A DNA stretch of 64,000 bases, taken from the NCBI RefSeq assembly GCF_010015445.1, contig NC_053119.1, forward strand, positions 21,847,050 to 21,911,049, in the 5' to 3' direction. The translations under genes were made by a program, and so were the position numbers. This document shows, in pieces, positions 11,328 to 22,218 of this stretch; position 1 is the first letter of the stretch, and each line of letters opens with the position of its first letter. Source of the stretch: Perca fluviatilis (taxonomy: Eukaryota > Chordata > Actinopteri > Perciformes > Percidae). The notes beneath the pieces were generated by a model. That model was not told the origin of the DNA. It saw nothing but the letters and a program-made list of their open reading frames with translations, and did no database searches.

Positions 11328-11890
11328 ACGTGCCTCCCTCTCTTACCATCCCAGGAACTTTCAAGAACTAAGGCAAAAGGCATGTTTTGGATTGATTGAA
11401 CATACAACTGAGCCAAAATTAAGAAGGGAATGTCTTTTGTCCACAATTTTAATCTACACATTCTTTATCACTTTTATATTGTAGTGTATACCTAGGCTAT
11501 ATAGATGCAGTGAATTGACAATTGAAGTATCTGTGTTTAGAAACAATGGGCATAATCATGATATGCTGTGGACCTGGGAGGTAGAATTTGGAGCAGCATA
11601 ATCTTTATTTTCTCAGCAACTTTAAACATGATATCATGGCTTTTCTATGTTGAAGCTTTGTTGTTATTGTTTTCAATTTAGCTGTTATAGTGGTGGGGGT
11701 CAAAGGAGGCATTGTTTGATCACTGGTACACATTATAATAAAAGAAACTGTGCTTGAGGAATTTCAATATTGATGTATCATTCTAATTTGTTAATGTTAC
11801 TAATGATCTTTTTTGTTTTATGATTTCTTTAACTGCAGAGCCAATGTACTTCTGTGTTATAAATAAAGCAATGTCCAGAAATAAAAAGAG
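11328..11890 (+). terminator. 3' UTR and poly(A) signals of the CD2-like gene
   Basis: About 540 bp of AT-rich sequence follows the stop. Two AATAAA signals lie at 11862-11867 and 11880-11885, and a GT-rich stretch follows (gttgtgtgtaaaacgtg), as expected downstream of a vertebrate poly(A) site. This supports a transcribed gene. No long genomic A-tract remains. Confidence 0.55.
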
Positions 11891-12970
11891 AGTTGTGTGT
11901 AAAACGTGATATAATAGATTATGGATATGGTTCATGATGTTCATTACTTTTTACAAGGGTGTGTGTGTGAGCTTGACCTTTGTGATAAGAAAGGAACATG
12001 TCAATTAGTGTGGTTTACTGGTGTGTTTTTAATAGTTTTGGGACAATGGTGGTCATCTATGGCACGGAAAAATATATTATTTCAGGCCTTTCGATACACG
12101 GACAGATATATAGTAGTATAAAGAATATTGCCAGACTTTTGTTTTTGTAAATATTAAGTATGGTAATGGTATGGTTATTAGAACTATTGTATCATAACAA
12201 AAATGCAATGGGCAAAAATGTGAAAAAAACATGAACATGAACATGAACCAACCGACCTATTCTTCACGTAAGTATTGTATAATGAAGACTATTTTAGCAG
12301 CTCCACTGATATTTGCATACACTTGAATCTTTCAAGATTGAAATTTAGTGATCTGTAATATACAGTAATCACACTATATGTTTATGATGTTTAAACTAAA
12401 TATGTTTGTCAAAAATTATCTTATATCTCGTTTTTGTATGGAAAAGAAGAACTTATCCGTGTCAAACATAGGCCTTTGTTCCAGCTTCTTACATGTCAGC
12501 ATTCTTGCACTTATTAAAATTTGCTTGCTTGCAAGAAGTTATTAAAGGGAAAAAAATCAATAGAGGAATGGATTAGCTAAGGCAAATATCTATTATCTCC
12601 AATGGGTAAATGGTAATCCACACATGAAAGTGTTTGCTGTCTCGCCTAATGCTGTGTGACAGCCACATAATGGAATCCCCCTGAGCGTCATCGCCATAAA
12701 CTTACAAGCCAATGTCATCTTTTGTTAGGCCCTGCTCCACTCCTGCTCTCTTTACATGGCTGAAATTTCAGTCCAGCCGGCAGGGATTTGGCAGTAAAGC
12801 TGGTATCTGCTCCTGGAACAATGCCATTTGTCTTTCTTGAGAAACACTGAGACTTGGCTGGCAACACGCCACGTCACTTCCCCTCACCAGCTAAAAATGT
12901 GCACCATATACTGTACATAGACAGACAAACAGAGCACCACACATGCATATACATAGGCTTACTGTATTCT

Positions 12971-13044
<74 letters not shown>

Positions 13045-14111
13045 ACATTTCGAGACACAACTTAATGAAACACATCTCATATGCCTTTGCCAGATCTGCC
13101 CTGGAAATGGAAGGGAAATACCTCTGAAATGTGTTTAATCATTGCTCTTGGAGTCTAAAGGATATACCCTTTTGATCTTTGATTGTGTGTGTCCAGGAAA
13201 AGGGTCAATTACCCATTGAAAGTATTTATACTCATGTCAGATCATTCTTATTACAGTTCTCTAGTTGTCACGGGCTGCCAAGTCTGGGAAAAGTACAAAC
13301 CAAATCAGAAAATCTGAGGTCAGCCGGGCCTTTTTCATCAGATTTGACTGAAAATACAGAGATGATTATGACCTATTAGCATTCTTGAGCCAATTTAGCA
13401 CTCTTTGACCTTAGTCCTTTTTCTGAAACATAAAGCATACAAAGCAGTGAATAAGTTGAAGATGACCTTGCAATCAGTCCCACGTTTATTGACAAAGCAA
13501 TGTGGCCAATTACTCTTGAAAATCAAACAAACAGACACACAGTATGATGACTTTGAATACCATGTTGTTTAAAGTAATAGCCTTTAAAAGCCATTCAATG
13601 TGGAAAATTTGTCGAGAGCTTGGGTTGTGGTCTTGCTGAACACATTAACTTCATCTGTAAACCTCACTTTTTTCACACACTTTATTCACACTGCACATGC
13701 AATTTGTGGACTGGCTCTGCCCAGTCTGTGGCTGTCTGCAACACACCAAATCAATTCCACAAATTTGCTGAGGAATCAGGCAGCAGTGATTTTTAATGGA
13801 GGCAGAATACTTTCCAGAACTCAGTGAGATTTATCACCTCACAGACACTTGATGGCTGAGGCCAATACAATGCTCAGTGCGAAGGGGCTTTCTAACATCT
13901 CACAGACTGTAATCTCACTTGTTAATATGTTGTATCTTTGAAGGGAAATTTGCAACAAGTCCTCCAAACCATACGACGATATAGGTTGTTTATTCCTACC
14001 CTCTAATACGACCCGCGGGAGCACTTTATAAATGAGTCCCCCTAGCGGTGGCAGGAAATACGACCCATTGGAATGTTTTCATCAAAAAATGCTTGCCATT
14101 TACTTTTATTT
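11891..14111. other. intergenic
   Basis: Contains the CA repeat at 12972. The segment 12640-12850 is less AT-rich and might be conserved non-coding DNA, but this cannot be judged from one genome. No gene is seen. Confidence 0.5.
12972..13047. repeat. (CA)n microsatellite
   Basis: Pure CA for about 68 bases, then a CATACACACA tail. ORFs on both strands here are repeat artefacts. Confidence 0.95.
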
Positions 14112-14119
14112 TCAAATGG

Positions 14120-14308
14120 TAGTGATGGCCAAATGAAGCTTTGTGAACCAATTTCTCTTTTTTCTGAGCCCAACTAGATGGGGCTCTCTCTTCAACAAAG
14201 GGTTGAAAACACAATGAATTGCCATTACTTTAACCTTTTTCTTTCCTCCATCTAGTGAGCTCAGAACATAAAGACAATGGTTCACGAAGCTTCATTTGAC
14301 CATCACTA
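14120..14308. mobile_element. short hAT-like MITE, 189 bp
   Basis: Long inverted ends of about 60 bp: TAGTGATGGCCAAATGAAGC at the left and the complement of GCTTCATTTGACCATCACTA at the right. The flanks TCAAATGG (14112-14119) and TCAAACAG (14309-14316) match at 6 of 8 positions. It would fold into a hairpin in RNA or single-stranded DNA. Confidence 0.6.
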
Positions 14309-14347
14309 TCAAACAGTACAAATTTTTCCCTGTGGCCACTGTAGTAC

Positions 14348-14958
14348 TAGCCTGGCTCCACCCTCCTACGTACTTATGCTCAATTTACGTCTGGGTTCGC
14401 GGTATAGTCTTGGGTTTTCTCCAGCCAATTTTTTGGCGGTCTAATCAGCGAACAGAGGGAGTGGCTGAGAACGATGACGTTGAGGCCGTGCGCTAAAGTT
14501 GTAGTTCCGTAATGGCGGCAGAGAAAGATGTGAGCGAAGCCATTCAGTCTGTTGTGGCAACGCTGACGAATATCCAGAAGTTAAAACTCGAGAAAGAACA
14601 ATCTTTGCTGAGTTTTGTTGGTGGCCATGATGATGTGTCCCTCCTCCCCACGGGGTGTTTGATTTTCCAGCTCGCTCCGTTAGTGGTGAAGGAGTTGGCT
14701 AAGGCTAACGCTAGCGATGCTAATGCTAAATATAAGCCTTGTCGGTCTCCCCTCTTTTTGCACATGCGCATGACATACAGTACGTCACGACCAAACATTA
14801 GCGATTGGTTATGGCAGATGCAGAGTGGCTCTGGGCAGATCCAATAGTTTTAAACTTCAACAAAGTACCCGCCTTCAAGGAAGCTAACACTTGTCAGTGG
14901 AGAGTGGCCAGACTCTCTGTACAAATGAAATGTACGAGAGTCTGGTAGGACCAGGCTA
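14348..14958. mobile_element. transposon with 9-bp target duplication carrying a RecQ-like fragment
   Basis: The ends TAGCCTGGCTCC (left) and the complement of GGACCAGGCTA (right) are inverted. The flanks are CTGTAGTAC (14339-14347) and CTGTAGTAT (14959-14967). A 9-bp duplication suits Mutator-like elements, though other superfamilies are possible. Inside, on the plus strand, lies a remnant of a RecQ-like helicase start (see 14512-14847). Confidence 0.6.
14512..14847 (+). pseudogene. broken RecQ-like helicase N-terminal fragment inside a transposon
   Basis: The first 75 codons read MAAEKDVSEAIQSVVATLTN and then LLPTGCLIFQLAPLVVKELA. RecQ-type helicases in fish repeats have a similar start followed by LLPTGFGKSLIYQ. 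Here the Walker A residues FGKS are missing (LLPTG then C, LIFQLAP), and the frame soon leaves the family. It cannot bind ATP and should be non-functional. It is a remnant of the parent element's gene or a captured fragment. The family call is from memory. Confidence 0.45.
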
Positions 14959-15137
14959 CTGTAGTATTGCAGAGAAAACGAAATGAAAAAATGATTTTCC
15001 CCATGGATCACCATTAAGGAACGTCCATAAAGCAGTTGACAGGACACCTCAAAGAGATTATTGCTCTTTGTATTATGATTTTTTTTTTTATATTATATTA
15101 TATTTGTAAAACCTTCCCAGAGCAGGAAATTATTTGT

Positions 15138-15235
15138 GTGACGTCATCCCAATGTAAAGGCTATGGGCCGAGCGGGGTCAGCAGGGGAAACACTAATGTG
15201 CATGTGCAGTGTGCTGCACAACAGGGAAGCTAGAC
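15138..15235. repeat. dispersed repeat, copy 1 (mate at 37057-37160)
   Basis: GACGTCATCCCAATGTAAAG then CTATGG... and CAGGGAAGC aligns with 37057-37160 (GATGTCATCTCGATGTAAAG...), about 22 kb away in the same orientation. Non-coding; family not recognised. Confidence 0.5.
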
Positions 15236-15594
15236 ACTTTTTTTTAAGTTATGTGCCAGTCGAGCAGTTTTCATTCAAGTGAGTGGGTGCCATCTTTGAG
15301 TCCTACAATACATCCATTGGTGCAACCCGTTCTAATATAGGAATGTGTGAATCTTACCTAGGCCTACGTTATAGACTAGAAGGGATTTATCAGTGTCTTC
15401 ATCAGCAGGGGAGACACATGGAATCAATGGAGATTAAACCCAGGACCCTGACTGGAGGATCTTTGGTATCCTTTAAGAATCTGAAAAGTATTAGGCTACA
15501 TGTTGCTTACATACACTTTGCACAGGCTTAGTATCCTCTGGGAAAGTCACCTGACATTTGGATAAAATAAGGTGTAAACCCAAAAGCTCAGATT

Positions 15595-15705
15595 CAATTC
15601 AATTTAATTTTATTCAAATCATATACACTTTACAGATAGAGTATGTCTAGACCACACTCTATAATTTACAAAGACCCAATAATTCCAGTAATTCCCAGAT
15701 GACAG
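15595..15705. repeat. fragment of a common fish interspersed repeat
   Basis: TTCAATTCAATTTAATTTTA followed by ACTTTACAGATAGAGTATGT and CTAGACCACACTCTATAATT is a phrase I recognise from a widespread fish repeat (possibly the tail of a LINE). Only this short piece is visible. Confidence 0.45.
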
Positions 15706-16576
15706 CACATCCTGTCCTAGGGAAGTTTGGCCATTGGGTGTGCTTCTTTGTCATGGTTACATAAAGATAGCTTGTTGAATCTTTTTTTATAAAAGGATAT
15801 TTTACTGGATTTCCCGAGCAAAGCAGTTTTTCAGTTTGTTCCTTACACCCTTGCCAAATACTCCGTCGTTGTCTACTGTGACATTGTGAAAGAGCCTCGT
15901 GCATAGGCTGATTTTATGAAAACCTGTGACAAGAGGGCTTCCAATACATCTGTCAGCTGATCATTTTCCCCATGGGTGACTTTAAGTTGCAGAAAGCACA
16001 TGTTTTTAACAAAGCGTAAAAAGAAAAATAACAGAAATTATTGCTTTGAAAGGTTTGATAGTTTTTTGGGATTCTAACGCATGCACTTCTAAAACTCTAA
16101 AAGCTCATTGGTATAGTTTATGGGTTTGCTGAGGTCATGCTAGAGAAATCTAAAAATGCATATCTGGCTATGGCTCTGTGTACTGCCAGAAGAGATGGAC
16201 AGAATCATCGTTCAGACCATATTGACGGTGTCAGCGAGTAGAACAAGTATTCCCATAATTTCATTCTAATGCCTTAGCAGCTGCCCTGAGCCAAAGAGGC
16301 TGGCGTGTGAAAAGAGAAAAGGCTGGGAAAAACAACAGCCCTTTGTCAGACACAGACAGGAGCACTGCTGCCATTTGTAGCCAGTGAAGGAATGTGACAG
16401 CACCATGGTCTACAAAAATGATACAGAACATCTCCGTTCTCAGCAGATACTTTAGAATAGTTCAGTGGAGCAAAGAACTACTGTGACGTAGTGTATTGTG
16501 TATTCATCGATTAAGAATAGAATTTGCAATATATTGATAAAAGATATTGTATGTTATGTCTGTTTGTTATCCCTCA

Positions 16577-16800
16577 CAGGGGGCCAGATGCATAAGACTC
16601 ATGATTCACGACTAAAACTCTGTGATCACGCATTGATAAAAATAGGCATAAGCATTATATGCATCAGATTAAAAAATAAAGTTCATATGCCTGGTCTTGT
16701 TTTATAAATCTCAATAATTGTGGAACCAAAGTGCAACATATCCAATCCCATATTTAGCCCTAAGGGTTAGCCCTAAATGGACATCTACATCTGGCCCCAG
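16577..16800. mobile_element. possible MITE, 224 bp
   Basis: CAGGGGGCCAGATGCAT at the left and ACATCTGGCCCCAG at the right are imperfect inverted copies. Inside is TATTTAGCCCTAAGGGTTAG, with a short palindrome CCCTAAGGG. No target duplication could be matched. Confidence 0.4.
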
Positions 16801-17143
16801 GTGCATCTGACAGCTTGTCTCCATCTTGGGTGCTGCTACAAATTCCAGGTGAAGCTAATATTCAGGGGATGAGTCTAAACAAACATTCCAGGAGAATCAG
16901 CTGTAGACAACAGAAGGGGTAAACTCCAGTCCACAGATGCTGTGAAAGCAGGCCTATCATTTCCACTACAACCAGAGCTCTGTAATAAAAGTGCTTCTAT
17001 CAGCCAAATTACCCATCCATGGTCTTGCACCTGATATAAATCAGATGGAAGAAAAATTCCACCTACCACTTTAATAAGCATCTTGTGTGCACAGACTCAA
17101 CATTCATACAAAGATCAAACATTCTATAACATTCTTGGGGATA

Positions 17144-17253
<110 letters not shown>

Positions 17254-18634
17254 CCAACACAAAATTACAACCTGGCAAAAAAAGATTTTTTTTTACACCT
17301 CACTAATGTGCATTTTGCAATATGACTTTTTGCTTTGACATGTGGGGCAAAAGCATTTAAGATGATTCTCCCAGATAGCTGTAATATCTTTTGAGGAACA
17401 CCCAGAAGAGATAATTTGGATAGTTTGAAGCCTTTGTCTTGGTCTACGGGCCTATCGCCTCTCAGATCCCTTAAGCCTTATTGTATGTGTGGATTCATGC
17501 AGGGATAACAGCATGTCAGTGACGGGCCACGCAACAATAGTTGAAGATGAGAGAAGTGTAAAGGTGTGACAGAGGGCTAACAACACAAGGCGTTGCTTTG
17601 GCTATGCCATGCCTATCTAGCAGAGCATCAATACAACACTCCAATGGTCCCTCTGTGTGGCCTTGGTTTCTCCGAATGTCTTTGAAAGGGTTCTCAGCTT
17701 CTTGCAGTGGCCTCATACTTGAAAATGGCCTTGAAAAGTACTTTACCACCAAAATAGATAAGATCTTTGGAAAGAAAATGTGTGTTTGCAGTTTATTTAT
17801 TGCTGCCATGGAGACAAACTAGTTCAGTGAATTACTCAGTAAAAACGTAACACATGACATTTTCAATATTTTGTATTCAGTACTAAACCGAGCATTAAGT
17901 TTGAGCCATTTAAAACAACGTTTTTTTTTTAGCTGTCTGTAGTCCGGAGTGGTCAGAGAGGACAAATAAATAGAACGTAATATATCAATACTATATCACA
18001 TTATAACATATTGTATACTACAATATGATAGTGACTGTTACAAAATAGCACACATTAAATCTACAAACCAGCATGCAAGGGTTGATACTATACCAAGCAT
18101 GACCGTTTAATTAGAATACATCTAATCATGTGTCTAACAAGTCTTCTGGGCCAATTAATCTGAGTCAAATCTTGTCCTTATGGCAACTGACAGACAGACA
18201 GTCTGGTCAAAGTGGCCACTGACGCTGCACTTTGTGCCAATAAATGTGTCACAAGCAGCTGGGTAGTGTAGGTTGTTGAGCTGCAGTACCATATGGAGTG
18301 CTAAAACTGAATCGAAAATCCTGCTGCCATCATGGCATGTGAACAGCTCATGAATCTTTCTTATAGAAATCATTATGTTCCATTCAACACTGTTGGTGCA
18401 AAATGGGAACAAAAGGCCAGTGGTAAAGGCATTAGGCTTGAATTTGAGATTGCTTTGAAAACAAGCTGCAGCACAGAAGGTGGCTACATGGGTCATTTTA
18501 GAGTTTTCTGACATGAAAGTTGAGAATGCATGTTGGTTACTTTGGATGTTTAAGAGCAGCCACTATTTTTGATTTACACCTTGCTTAAAGAACACTGATT
18601 CTCTCAGCAGACAGATTCTGACCTCAGAAAATTT

Positions 18635-18636
<2 letters not shown>

Positions 18637-18668
<32 letters not shown>
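18637..18668. repeat. (CA)n microsatellite
   Basis: About 16 units of AC in AT-rich intergenic DNA. Confidence 0.9.
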
Positions 18669-18672
<4 letters not shown>

Positions 18673-19279
18673 CATCACGGTGCATATGCAATTTCCAAAT
18701 TTCAGTCATTTTTTAAATTTCACATAGAAGTAGACATATTTGGCTTATTATTTCTTGCTGTTGACCACCCGTTTTGTCAGCTGAAATGACGATGAGATTA
18801 GGAAACAGCTGTACCCAGCTAACTAATTAGCATTAGCTCTGTGTATTGGTTATAAACATTTTCATGACATTTTATGTTTCCATCTGTCTTATAATGACAA
18901 CCACGTTAAATGCCTCAAATATGAACTGGACTGCAGATGCTGTATACTATAAATTAAATCATGTTAAAAGAATGATAAAAAGTCAGCATTGTCACACATT
19001 ATTCAGAAGATGTGGAAATGAATGATCAGTATTGTGCTTGCAGGATAGGTAGTTAGAAAAGTATAAAAGTATACATAACGAATGGACTAGGATATTTTGT
19101 CATAACCTAACCCTGTTTGGATGCTTACTAAAGAAAGACATACTTAGACAAGTAACACAGAGGTCGGATTTATGCTTTATTGCTTTTATTTGAAAATATT
19201 ATGATTACATTTTACAATGTTACACTACAAGAGAAGAGGTTTTGAGGATGAGGACTAAGAAAATTTGGGAAATGTTAAA

Positions 19280-19960
19280 GCTTTAGTGTGCAACTATTTT
19301 ATATTAATGAACATCCGTTACATTCAAGCCTTTGCCAAATGAGTAAATACAAAGCTAATTAAACCTATCAGCTCTACAAAACTCCTATGTGTGTATGCCT
19401 ACAAAATAGTGTAGTCCGGCAACTTTCATGCGCAGAAGCTCGAGTGGTGATAATTACCTCTTCCAAAGAGTCCATTAGGTTTTTTAAATCCTCCATATCC
19501 TCCTTGGCTACTAGCAACTGTGTGGAGGAGGGGTGGTGCACGCTCACCGAAGGCTTGCGTCATGTGGATGCAACAACAGTGTTGTTGTCTTTACTTAGAA
19601 TTCCTCATGGGGGGAGACAGAAAATACGCATTATAGCTTTTACTCTCTCTCGGGTAATGAGTTTGGCTGGATTTAATGGACTTATCTTCCTCAAATCCTA
19701 TAAAGAGCAGCACAGAGCAAATAACGTTAGCCTAAACTCTGATATGGTAACACCCAGAACCGCTCCACACATCCACAGCTCTCACACAATGAATGTGTCA
19801 GTCCTAACAGGGCTTTCTAACATAAATTGAACCCCAAAAAAATAATGTAATGAGCTAATGTTGTGTTCTTGGCCTAGGCAGTAATGCTGTACTTACTGAA
19901 GGTAGTTAGCCGGGCATGCTAGCCACAAATAAACAAACAATTTAAAGCATTCCTTACACA
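19280..19960. repeat. probable dispersed fish repeat
   Basis: The stretch beginning TTTAGTGTGCAACTATTTTA and including AAATCCTCCATATCCTCCTT and GGTGGTGCACGCTCACCGAA resembles a repeat seen in many fish genomes. The 147-codon ORF at 19387-19830 in it has no domain and is probably chance. Ends are not defined. Confidence 0.35.
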
Positions 19961-21310
19961 GCTTCATCATGTAAACACATTAAAAACTTGGTGGCAGCAT
20001 TTTACAATTAAGTCAAAAGCTGCTTCAAACACAGATATATAAAAGGTGTGTACTGTATATATGTTTCATATAGACATTTCCTGTAAGCCTCTCTGTTCCT
20101 CCATCACTCAAGTTCATAAAATACATTTATTCCTCCCCTAAATACTGATCACAAAGCTCAGTATTACAGGCACTGAGTGGATGGCTAAATATGTACTTTA
20201 AAATAATATAAGTACATTTGAATAATGGGGGCTGGAGAGCTTTGTTAGGCACTATAGAATGATGAAAGCTTCTCATTGACTATTGTACTGGCCTATTGAA
20301 GTGGTTTTGTCTGTGTTTGAGTAGCACTACCACAAGACAGACTGGATGGAGTGCCCCTTTTGCTATGCTAATACACACACACGTACATACAAAGAGATAC
20401 TGAGACACACACTGTCTGGACAGGAAGACATGCTCAACACAAGACAGCACTTACAGTAGACTGGCTCTTAATTAAAACAGGTAGACAGAGGGGTGGAGAT
20501 GTTTTGGGGGGAAGGACATTGTTGAGGGTTTGAGGGCCTTTTGAATGATGAATAGCTGGACAACAGTGGGACTTTTAGTGGGATAAATATGATCATGCAA
20601 AGAAAGAATGATTGATACTTACAACATAAGTTATTTTCATTGAGCCCGAGTGATAGAGTGTGCAACCAAATGTTTAAGTGCCTAGGAATTTCCCATTTTT
20701 CTCTTGTCCGGAGATCATATCTTCCTTTGACAGAGGAGGGCTAGTCTACATGTCTCTTGGGTACAAGAAACCAGAACCTATTATTTAGTCAAGCGCAGAG
20801 AAAAAGTGGCTTCTGAGAGCAGAGGACCTTTAGAGAAGTGATTGATGTAAGTTAACCTTGTCAAATACAGGGTTATGGATCAGTGCAAAATGGGACATAA
20901 ATCACTTTCAAATGGTCTTACCTACCACTGTTAGATCAGACTGATACACTTTTTGCTCTCTCTCTCTGCTGCCTCTATGTATGTCTGGAATATATCTTCA
21001 TCTATCTACGGTTTTAGGTATATGTATGCTAGCAGTAAAATTGCAGAAATTAGCTTATTTTATACTTGCTGAGGATAACAGTGCCCTCATCATCTCATAT
21101 TAAGCAAGGCAACTGTTTCCATTTTTATCCATGTGAATATCCTCTAAACACAAATTCCAGGAGCAAAATACAGTATAATGCATGTTGACAATAATGTCAA
21201 CAACAAAACTATCTGCCTCAAATCACTGAATTTGGCAGTTGTGTTTTGTTCATTTCTGTGGCTCATTCCTCATCGTTTGGGGGTCACAGTACTGCTGTAT
21301 GTGTCAAAGT

Positions 21311-21335
21311 AACAATAATAATAATAATAATAATC
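21311..21335. repeat. (AAT)n microsatellite
   Basis: About 8 units of AAT. Confidence 0.85.
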
Positions 21336-22140
21336 AAAGGCTTTTGTATTCTCTTCTTCTAAACCCAATATGTAAAAAGTATTGAAATGGTAACCCTTCC
21401 CTTGCCACAAACTGAACTTGAATATTTGAAGGTGACAGAATACAGAAATATTGTTAGTATTATGTAACATATTATTTCTGTTTGCCAACAAGTCATTCGC
21501 AGACAATGTGCAGTATGTTGTACATATGACAAGACCCCAAACCGAACATAAAGGTCAAGGCATTATTCTATTTAGTAACATTATCAATCAACAAATTTGA
21601 GTTTTTGAGGTGACATTCATCTTTGAGGAAGAGCTCTTTGGCTGTGCGATTTTTTATGGTTTTTTTTTTAAGTTTAATGCATCCCCTCTAGTTTGAAAAA
21701 AAGCATGGTCCTCTGCAGCAGGAAAACAATTGTGCATGAAAAAAAAGACATAATCTATTCTGAACTACCTTGTCAAGAATTCCTTCATGACCGCTAATGT
21801 ATTTTTCATAAGCTCTGCAAACCTTTCCACTGAAAAAATACAGCATGTCGCTTCTTTTTCGCACACAGTATGAAACTCTCAAAATGCTAAAGCCACAAGA
21901 AAGAAAATGTTTCTGTTGCTTGAATGGTCTATTGTTTGTGTCATCACATGACAGGGTGTGTGTGAGGAACTGCATTGTAAACTGCATATACCTCACAGGC
22001 CTCTTGTTAGTATGAAATGCAAGCGAACAAAGGCGACATTCTGTTAAAAGGTTTAATGGTGACATGAGCCACAACAATGTGTAAAAAAAACTCCAGAAAG
22101 CTGATTTGATTAGAGTGTTAAGCTGTTAAAAAATAATTAC

Positions 22141-22167
22141 GCACACACACACGCACGCACGAACACA

Positions 22168-22204
<37 letters not shown>

Positions 22205-22218
22205 ACACACACACACAC
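22141..22218. repeat. interrupted (CA)n microsatellite
   Basis: CA runs broken by CGCACGCACGAACACAAAA and CATACA. Confidence 0.9.

Noticed and set aside
10817..11461. 214-codon minus-strand ORF over the CD2-like gene
   Set aside because: It is the antisense shadow of the real gene and shows no domain or signal.
12854..13138. Poly-His/Thr and poly-Cys/Val ORFs over CA repeats (also at 8017, 17063, 49449, 60671, 61067)
   Set aside because: Dinucleotide repeats are open in several frames; these are artefacts.
19387..19830. 147-codon plus-strand ORF
   Set aside because: Lies within what looks like a dispersed repeat; no recognisable domain.
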